A stretch of 64,000 bases of DNA from Bathynomus jamesi (lineage: Eukaryota; Arthropoda; Malacostraca; Isopoda; Cirolanidae): contig JAJOZX010012031.1 in the NCBI GenBank assembly GCA_023014485.1, forward strand, positions 47,167-111,166, read 5' to 3'. Both the position numbers and the translations under genes were made by a program. The notes under the pieces are model-generated. The model was not told the DNA's origin, searched no databases, and worked only from the letters and a program-made list of their open reading frames with translations. This document shows positions 54,081-64,000 of this stretch, piece after piece (positions within the stretch are counted from its first letter, which is position 1; every line of letters starts with the position of its first letter).

Positions 54081-56038
54081 TAGGGGTCGACCGATAGTAT
54101 TCCCAAAGTATCGGTACCGATACCGATAGTTAGAGCAAAGCATCGGCCGATACCGATATCGATATCTGTCCAAAATATCAAACTAGCATTCAAAGAATGT
54201 AATTCGACACATGTACTGTAATTCAAAACATATATTTGAAGAAATGGAATTCACAAAATAAAAGTCATGTAATGGAAACAATATGTAATTAAAAAATTGT
54301 AATTAAAAAAGTGTAACTCAATATAACAGTTCACTCAATAATCAAAATTGAGGAACTTCAGATTTTTGGAGAGGATGATTTGTTCCTCAGCGTTGATTGG
54401 GGTGATGTTGGCTCGTTTCGCATTGATAACATCTCCAGCCGTTGAGAAAAGCCGTTCAGAGTCAACTGACCCAGAGGGGCAGCTCATGCACTTCTCAGCA
54501 ACTTTGGCAATCTCCTGGAAATCAGCAGAATGTTCTCGCCAGAAAATGAATGGATCCCTATCCCGAGCGATCCGAGGTTGCAACCAATAGGCGTCCAGGG
54601 TGCTTCCACTCGTGCGTCTTGGACAGTGAACTTCGTGTCCGTATCCCTCGTTTGGGGTTCTTCAACTAGAATAGGACGAACGTGATCGTCGAGATCGCTA
54701 CCTTCTGAATCGGAAAGGTTTTCCCAAAGAGCGAAGAGGTTTTCGGCGGCGCTTCACGGCAATTGGACCTCCAATACGCTTTCGTTGGGACCCCTCCATG
54801 TGACTGCGTATCTCTTGTCTCAACAATTCCTTTGCCTTTTCTCGCATGTCGTCGACTATCAGCCCAGCTCCTTTGAATCGGGGATCAACTGCTGTGGCTA
54901 GCAGCAGTTCCTCATTTGAATTATGCTCTCGAAATCTCTGTTCGAGAGAATCGCCCAGCTGGCTCTTCAGAATCTTGACACCAGCATCATTCACTGAGAA
55001 CGCTGCACAGATTCCTTTTGACAGAGATATGACTGTAGGTAAAACTTCTGATAAAAGCTAGTTTTCCTCTGATTTTGAGCGTTGCAGTTTTGAAGACAGC
55101 AAGCACGTCAATAAGCTTGACCATAAGCTTCCATTGCATTGAAGTCAACGTATTTTCCAGGGGCCATTCGACGTCATATTCAATGATAGCTTGCTTTATG
55201 GGAAAGGAGTCGCTGCAACATTTCCAGTGTGTAATTCCATCTGGTTGGCACATCTTGAAGCAGCTTCAGTTGAGGCAAGTTAATTCTTCTTTGGATTTGA
55301 TGTAGGCGCTGCGTCGCTTGCGGAGAATGGTGAAAATGACCGACGATTTTCCGAGACGTTGTCAAAAGATTAGCCACACTTGGAAGGTTCAATCAACCAT
55401 CCTTTATCACCAGTTGGAGTGTATGAGCCAAACAACCGAAACTATCCATTCCTGTTTGTCTGAAAGCGGCTCACATGTTAGTTGCATTATCTCTCATGAT
55501 CATAAAAGTGTCTTTTTCGAACAATCCCCAACTTTGAATCATTTCTTGAACTTTGGCGGAAATTTTTTCTGCTGTATGATCCTCGTTGAAGACAGAGACA
55601 TTCAACATGATGTTTTTGCGCACGAAGTTTGGGCCGACGAAGTGACAACTTATATATGAGTCACTTGCTCGACTGCTCCATATGTCCGTGGTGAAGGAGA
55701 ATTTCCTCTTCTCTTCCTTCATTTGTGACATCAATTCCTCGATCTTGCCCTTCACCTTGCCTGCCATGTCTAGAATAACGTTCGTCCTGAAAAACTTCTC
55801 AGAAGGAATCGTGTACTTCGGATCCGCAGCCTGAAGTAGTGCCCTAAATCCTACCCGTTCGACACATGCGAAGGGCTGACGGTCGATGCAGATCATCTCT
55901 GCCACCTTCGGGTCAAGATCAATCTTCTTTCGGTCATTATGAGCGTATGGAATGGATTTGGAAAACGCGACCTTAATGGATTGAGTAGCCGTGGCGGAAG
56001 AAGTTCCAGGCATGTCTCTTAGAGAGAAAAAATAAATA

Positions 56039-56093
<55 letters not shown>

Positions 56094-57112
56094 AATAATT
56101 TTAATACAGAAATATTTATATGTAAAGTTTTATATATTTAATAATTTTAATAAATAAAAGCTAAGTAAATTAACAAAGAGAATTAAACTTACTTTAGTTG
56201 TATCTTAATTCTCATTGGGGGAAATTATAAACAAATAGAAAACGGCAATTTCAGCAAGACTTTGATATTACAATAAATTCGTAAATCATGTTGAAACTTG
56301 AAATCAAACTTTATATATAGCAACTTTTTATATAAAGCAACATCTTAGCAACTTTTGGGGCCCTCCCTGGGCGCTAAAATTTAGGGTCCCAAAACATACA
56401 TTAAAAACAACAAATATTTAGACTTCCTAAATTTTTATTGAATTCATCATTTTTGGAGCCACTAGGATGTTGGGGCTTTGAGCAACAGCGAATTCTCTCT
56501 GAGAATGTTTGAAGAATCACTTTAGAGATTTTCATGAATCTATTCACTAGAATTAGTAGCAGAAGTTGTACATTGACTCTTATTGGCTTCATCAAACTCA
56601 GTCTTGTGCTTGTTGATAAGGTGACTCCCCAGGTTCGATGTAGAGAAGGTACTTGCGCTTGTTCCTCCACGAGAACACCGCACAAATTTCAGATCGCCTG
56701 TTTTCCATTAGTGTTTGGAGCAGTGAAGAACTTCCACACAATGCTTGGCATTGTCACTCTCACTAAAGCAAAAGCGAATAAATTTATACCAGTAGTTAAT
56801 AAATTTACAAAAAAAATTATTACACACTGTTGAACTGATTCACAACTTGCGAACTGAGGAAATGACGACGCGATGGTTACGGGCTCGCTTTATATAGAAC
56901 GGTAATGAGTCATGGAAATTTCTAGAAACGTCGGGATAAATCGCGAACACACGCGTAACTTCTCGAGCAGCGCGAAGTGTCTATTTGGAAAACGCCCATT
57001 TTTTTTATTCTTAGAAACAAAAACTATCGTAATCGGTAGCTACTAACAATCGGTATCGGTACCGATACCGATATATCGGCCCGATACCGATACAACTACC
57101 GGTCGATGCCTA
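54081..57112 (-). mobile_element. hAT element, ZBED type, 3.0 kb
   Basis: Ends TAGGGGTCGACCGATAG (54081) and, inverted, TAGGCATCGACCGGTAG (to 57112), followed inward on both sides by CGGTACCGATACCGATA repeats. The gene runs on the minus strand with BED finger first and dimerisation domain last. The 8-base duplication is not recognisable (TAAGAATT against GTTAAACT), so it is old or one flank has changed. Confidence 0.8.
54335..56830 (-). pseudogene. hAT transposase, ZBED type, several frame breaks
   Basis: BED finger at 56830-56530 (FFTAPNTNGKQAICNLCG, then in the next frame SNLGSHLINKH). A TA-rich, possibly intronic gap. Core from 56013: KYTIPSEKFFRTNVILDMAG, FSFTTDIWSSRASDSYISCH (first catalytic region), DTFMIMRDNATNM, then QDVPTRWNYTLEMLQRLL, LLLATAVDPRFKGAG, and CPSGSVDSERLFSTAGDVIN in the dimerisation domain at 54583-54335. 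Five frames are needed to read it. Close in layout to ZBED-type hAT genes. Confidence 0.85.
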
Positions 57113-57134
57113 GTTAAACTTGAATTGAAATACC

Positions 57135-57215
57135 CTTCAGAGAGGAGGGGCGACAAACTTGACCTTCATGAAATGAGGAATCATCACATGGAACATTTGA
57201 AAGGTTGAAAGGCAC
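57135..57215 (+). pseudogene. LINE 3' end stub
   Basis: GAGGAGGGGCGACAAACTTG and ATGAAATGAGGAATCATCAC match the tail of LINE copy 2. Only the last 80 bases are present, a strongly 5'-truncated insertion. Confidence 0.75.
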
Positions 57216-59890
<2,675 letters not shown>

Positions 59891-60029
59891 AACACTGATT
59901 CTGTTTATATAGAATTTTTTATGTTTTTATATGCATTTGTGGGCGCTGAGTCCAAATCTGGCCTTGGTTTGTGTGTATCATCAATGGTTTCAGAGATAAT
60001 CCGGATGTTCGTTGACAGTTTCTTGCTCT

Positions 60030-60120
60030 AGAAATTGCCCGAAACTTCCACTGTGCTATATAAAGAAGAGCGCAGAGTCTGAGAAGTCAGTAAGTGTGAG
60101 CACACAAAGAAAGCAGGTTG
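60030..60120 (+). promoter_or_regulatory. heat-shock-type core promoter: HSE, TATA, Inr, DPE
   Basis: AGAAA TTGCC CGAAA CTTCC (60030-60049) is a four-unit heat shock element, three units perfect. TATATAAAG at 60057, initiator TCAGT at 60087-60091 with A 32 bases after the first T, and GGTTG at +28 to +32, a match to the downstream promoter element. A 5' UTR intron is likely, donor at 60147 (GAGGTACT) and acceptor CTGCAG ending 60296. Confidence 0.6.
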
Positions 60121-60330
60121 TTTGTCTGATGGTTACCAGCACTGAGGTACTGTGTTTCTGTGCTTCTCTGTGCTGACGATTTGAGTGTTATCGATCCTTT
60201 TTTATTGCGGACATTATTTCGGTGTTGTGAATACATCTTTTTTCTGGAATCTGTAAACTGTTGCAGATTAAATAACTCTTCTCTCTATATCTGCAGGTTA
60301 TGATTAATGTAGTACAGTTTGGTAAAGAGA

Positions 60331-62092
60331 ATGGCAACTAGAGCTTGTAAACACTCGCCGGACATATTCTGCTACGTTTGTGGGTATTACATAGGCCCCA
60401 AGCAAGTATCGCAGAAGATTGTGAAAGGCACCAAGTTCTGCATCGCGTATCGGCCCTATTTTGGTATGCCTATGAGTGACCAAGATAAGCCCTGGGCACC
60501 CCATGTGATCTGTGGAAGCTGCCGCTCCAAACTTGAAGAGTGGCTGCGGGGAGTACGCAAGGCAATGCCCTTTGCGGTACCCAGAATGTGGAGAGAACCA
60601 AAGAGCCACCACGACGATTGCTACTACTGCATGGTAGATGTTTCTAAGTACAGGAAAGTTAAAGGAAGGCAGACTCTTCAGTATCCAAGCATAGCGTCGT
60701 CCATAGCTCCTGTACCACATGGCGAAGGTCTTCCAATACCACGTCCACCAGAATAGGTATCTATCCATTACTTTACCTTCTGTATTTACAGACTGTGGGT
60801 CATTATGTGTCGATTTTTCTTAGTGCTGATGCTCTTCTATATATATAGCTATGCCTATATTTTGTTTCTTTGCTTTGCATTTTGAAAATGAGGATGCAGC
60901 TAGCTCATCTGAGATGTCGGCTGGTGAGGACAGTCACGATGAAGAATATACAGTAACTTTCAGTACAAACCCTCACTTTCCAAATCAGAGGGAATTGGAC
61001 GACTTAATTAGAGATTTGGGTCTGACGAAATCAGGGTCTGAGCTTCTGACCTCCAGACTCAAAGAGTGGAATTTGCTTGGAGAAGACTGCAAGAGCACTG
61101 TATACCGAAAGCGGCATGAAGAGATTGCAAGGTTCTACAATGTCAATGGCTCTCTCTGTTATTGCAGCGAGGTTACTGGTCTATTCACAGCTATTTGGTT
61201 AACACATATACCCTCAGAGTGACGCCTGTTTATTGACAGTTCAACTCGGAGTTTAAAAGCTGTTCTACTCCACAATGGGAACAAATATCCATTTATACCA
61301 GTTGCACATTCTGGTCAAATGAAAGAGGACTATGAAAATGTCAAACAACTACTCACTCAAATCAGGCATGAACAATATAACTGGGACGTGTGTGGTGATT
61401 TCAAAATGATTGGGTTCCTATTAGGTTTACAAGGAGGGTTTATTAAATATTCATGTTTTCTTTGCCTGTGGGATAGCAGGGCTTCAACTGAGCACTATAA
61501 AGCAGTTCAGTGGCCTCCACGTGAAGGACTGCAACCAGGAAAGTACAATGTACTCAGGGAACCTCTTGTGAAGCCTGACATAGTTCTGCTACCACCTCTC
61601 CATATTAAGTTGGGTCTAATTAAGCAGTTTGTAACTGCGTTAGATTTTGGAAGGGAAGTTTTCCAACAGATTCGGGTCATGTTCCCTAAACTCTCTGAGG
61701 CCAAAGTCAAGGCGGGCATCTTTGTAGGACTACAAGTCAAGGCGCTGTTGAATTCAAAGAACCTCGAAGCCAAGATGACTCCGATCGAAAAAGAGGCTTG
61801 GTGTGCTTTCCGTGATGTGGTTCGTGGGTTTTTAGGCAACCATAAAGCACCAAACTATAAGGAGTTAGTGTCAAACTTGATTAAATGCTATGGCAAAATG
61901 GGGTGCCGTATGTCTTTAAAATTACACTATCTGCATTCACATCTAGACTTTTTTCGTGATAACCTGGGCGATGTGAGTGAAGAACATGGCGAAGATTCCA
62001 TCAAGATATTCAAACGATGGAGAAAAGGTACCAGGGCCATTGGGTGCTTCCATGATGGGAGACTACGTATGGTCGCTGATCAGAAAGGATAA
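60331..62092 (+). pseudogene. putative transposase of the unnamed transposon, stop and frameshift
   Basis: ATG 60331. First part to 60756: paired Cys motifs CYVCGYYIG, VICGSCRSKL and a CYYC block after WREPKSHHDD, suggesting zinc binding. Second part: REVELDDL-type start near 60990 (ELDDLIRDLGLTKSGSELL), TGA at 61220-61222 where relatives have EWRLF, then VLLHNGNKYPFIPVAHSGQM, WDVCGDFKMIGFLLGLQGGF, CFLCLWDSRA, LLPPLHIKLGLIKQF, and LHYLHSHLDFFRDNLGD. At 62000 one base is missing and the conserved FHQDI.TMEKRYQG block continues out of frame. An intron (donor 60757, acceptors at 60792 or 60848) must join the two parts; a TAG just before the donor is unexplained. Catalytic residues are not established for this family. 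Confidence 0.65.
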
Positions 62093-62445
62093 GAATGTTC
62101 ATACGCGGAAGTCGCGTTCTTCAGTGCATTTTTAAGGAACGCACACTGCATAACGAGGCTTGTTATGCTCTTATCGGTTCTCCTCATGATATATATTATA
62201 TCCTTTGCACAATTTTGGGTTTGTCAAACAAGTTTGGCTCAATAAACATTAATTTCCAATAGTGTTTTTATTTTCAGAAAATATTTATGCTAGCCTTCTT
62301 TATATACTTTGCCATATGAAAAGTGTGATAACCTATATTTTTGAAACGGTTGATGATAGAGCAAAACCAATATCATTTTTGGAATCAGCGCCCAGAAATC
62401 ATTAAGAAACGACAGAAAAATCACAATAAACAGAAATGTTTTCAA

Positions 62446-62796
62446 ATTTTGTTACCCATTGTAATTAAAATAAATATCTGGCAACCCCTCCATATATAGA
62501 AAATTAAAATAAATAGTGCTATCTGGCAATCCCTCCATATATAACAAGTGCGTAGGCCGAGAGCATTATTATGCTTAGGTTAGGGATACCCCTTTGGGGG
62601 GAGGTCATCCTCCCGCTCCGCTAAAGCTCCCTCTTCATGCAACTTGGGGGTTACCCCCTCCTCCTTGTTGCATAACCCCCTTCCCATTACTCCCACCCCA
62701 CTTCGTGCAACTTGGGGGGTTAGCTCCCACCTCCTTGTTGCATAATCCCCCCTTTGTAATTCCTCCACCCCTTTGCAACATTTGCATATATATATA

Positions 62797-62835
<39 letters not shown>

Positions 62836-62868
62836 CACTGGTCAACACTCATTTTATTGCCAATCATA
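62446..62868. repeat. C-rich and TA repeats
   Basis: CTATCTGGCAACCCCTCC units at 62470 and 62512, then a C-rich stretch (62590-62780) with GCAACTTGGGGGTTA, TTGTTGCATAA and CCCCTTTGCAACATT, words that also occur in the Polinton ends, then TA runs. Possibly remains of a Polinton end. Confidence 0.45.
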
Positions 62869-63109
62869 TTAGAGTGATTTTGGGGTAACTTTTGTGGTGC
62901 TGATTCCGAATATGACATCGGTTTGCTAGATTGGCTCTAATTATGAGATAATTGGTACCCCATTGAAACACGTAAAAATGCAAAAAATTAATGTTCAGGC
63001 GGAGCCTACTTACAAATCGCATTGAAATTGTCTCAAATCATACAAAAGTAAACACATGAAATACATAATGGCATTTTATTCGGTATAATAACAGATAAAC
63101 ACAGTAAGC

Positions 63110-63725
63110 TGATTCGCATAATTACAATTAATGTATAGTAAATCTCTGTTTGTACGATTCTCTTTTATGTGGGTTATCAGGACAATCACGTTGGAGGTTC
63201 CAGCAATAGTCTGCTATCATGTGTCTGTCCCATCTGCCTTGATACCTTTCCTCCATCACCTTGATATCTTGATGAAACCTCTCCCTTGTTCCTCGCTAAA
63301 ATCACCAAGATTATCCGGAAATTGTGTAAGTGGCTATGGAGAAAGTGTACCTTATGCTCATATTAGTACCCAACTTTTCAAAGTTTGTGAGCAGTTTTGC
63401 ACAGTTCTTCATAATTGTCTGCTTTGTGGTTACCCAAGAAGTTCTTGACAACTGAGACATAACTGCCACCAGGCAGAAGCTTCAACACCATTCATAAATT
63501 TTGTGAAATTAGAATCCTTGATAAGTGTACGGATTGAGGGCCATCAAAGATTCAGCTTTTAGTTTTTCCATACTTAGTCAAGGGGACGATCTACAAATGT
63601 ATTTGAAGCAATCGCCATCTTTGTCCAAGGCCTTAACAAATTGTTTCATTAGTCCCAGCTGATATGAAGTGGTGGGAGGATGATTTTTTCCCTGTCAACC
63701 AAAGGCCAACCAAAGGTCAACCAAA
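63110..63725 (-). pseudogene. C-terminal half of the unnamed transposase
   Basis: The minus strand shows REKIILPPLHI, MKQFVKALDKDGDCFKYI, then broken frames with the NFLGNHKADNYEEL region, DNLGDFSEEQG and, out of frame by one base, FHQDIKVMEERYQGRWDRHM then ADYCWNLQRDCPDNPHKRES. It ends at a stop near 63131. It preserves the C-terminal block that copy 1 lost after its frameshift. Confidence 0.7.
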
Positions 63726-63748
63726 ACTACTGGTTGGGTGGCCGATGA

Positions 63749-63832
63749 CTTATATACGGAGGGGGAATATTCTAGAATGATCGCGGAGTAAACACTAAGA
63801 ATATTCGCGTGTCTCACCATCTAGAATGTTCC
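63749..63832 (-). promoter_or_regulatory. heat-shock-type promoter of copy 2
   Basis: On the minus strand, TATATAAG (63756-63749) is preceded, eight bases upstream, by GGAAT ATTCT AGAAT in palindromic units (63764-63778), a perfect three-unit heat shock element. Two further two-unit elements lie at 63798-63807 (GAATATTC) and 63823-63832 (GAATGTTC). The spacing of element to TATA equals that of copy 1. Confidence 0.6.
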
Positions 63833-64000
63833 GGTAGTTTCCCATATGCACGCGTTATGGTTACGTTTCCTATTAATTGAGGGTATTCATTATCTCAAGA
63901 ACTAGAGCCAAATCGGAAAAACTACTTTCATTTGGAATTCAGCTACCCCAAAATACCCTAAATTCGTACGAATTTCCTTGGCAACGAAAAAAAAAAAAAA

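Larger units (their letters stand above)
59898..62445 (+). mobile_element. unnamed DNA transposon with one two-part gene, copy 1
   Basis: Left and right arms of about 110 bases are diverged inverted repeats: GGGCGCTGAGTCCA at 59942 and, inverted, GGGCGCTGATTCCA near 62380, followed on both sides by TTGGTTT, ATCATCAA and GGTTTCA. Between them are one promoter, one gene and an AATAAA at 62241. Outside both arms stands a similar short unit (GCTATCTGGC...CCCTCCATATATA, at 59850 and 62515). The gene family is common in arthropod genomes as uncharacterised protein; the arms show that here it belongs to a mobile element. Confidence 0.7.
62869..63962 (-). mobile_element. unnamed DNA transposon, copy 2, internally deleted
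   Basis: Arms: TTAGAGTGATTTTGGGGTAA at 62869 and, inverted, TTAGGGTATTTTGGGGTAGC at the right, then GATT.GGCTCTA and GAGATAAT in both. The left arm also resembles copy 1 (GTGCTGATTCC). The gene runs on the minus strand and lacks its first half. Length is 1.1 kb. Confidence 0.7.

Overview
The window is eukaryotic, very AT-rich and packed with transposable elements. I found no host single-copy gene, rRNA, tRNA or CRISPR array. Long (TA)n, (CA)n and (CT)n microsatellites, TATA plus TCAGT initiator promoters, Polinton, Penelope-like, Jockey/CR1-type LINE, Tc1/mariner and several hAT families point to an arthropod. The style of the Jockey LINE and the microsatellite load suggest a decapod crustacean; that last step is inference.

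Layout. 0-4.1 kb: a repeat tail, then a 3.5 kb DNA transposon with TTAGGGTGGTC ends and a broken transposase. 4.1-12.9 kb: a dead mariner, then a Jockey-type LINE split by a block holding two Penelope-like copies in opposite orientation, then another dead mariner. 13-15.4 kb: little recognisable. 15.4-34.4 kb: a hAT element (15441-34360) into which a 17.7 kb Polinton/Maverick (15597-33304) inserted; the Polinton in turn carries a 1.18 kb hAT (27101-28284) inside one of its genes. 34.4-38 kb: non-autonomous repeats, a hAT BED-finger relic and a Penelope-type palindrome. 38-42.6 kb: a nearly complete LINE. 42.6-47.4 kb: a mariner, a relic of the first transposon family, and a Tc1 element with an unbroken transposase. 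47.4-52.5 kb: a second copy of the same LINE, interrupted by a mariner. 52.5-57.2 kb: a mariner fragment, pieces of a second Polinton, and a ZBED-type hAT. 57.2-59.9 kb: mostly simple repeats. 59.9-64 kb: two members of an unnamed transposon family, each with a heat-shock-element plus TATA promoter just inside its end.

The Polinton has the full virus-like gene set: protein-primed DNA polymerase and three unknown accessory genes on the minus strand; packaging ATPase, a small basic protein, a structural protein, integrase with chromodomain, minor capsid protein, a small basic virion-type protein, major capsid protein and maturation protease on the plus strand. Most are broken by stops or frameshifts, so the copy is not functional as assembled. 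Two short minus-strand exons with GTAAGT donors at 30.35 and 30.7 kb are in phase with a strong acceptor at 23.2 kb at the start of the polymerase. This suggests a leader-exon arrangement recalling the adenovirus E2B unit, and the first exon and its promoter are conserved in the second Polinton relic.

Most interesting: the possible long-range spliced polymerase leader, the heat-shock-type promoters of the unnamed transposon, the CCCH zinc fingers in a LINE ORF1, the recurring hammerhead-like motifs, and the three-level nesting.
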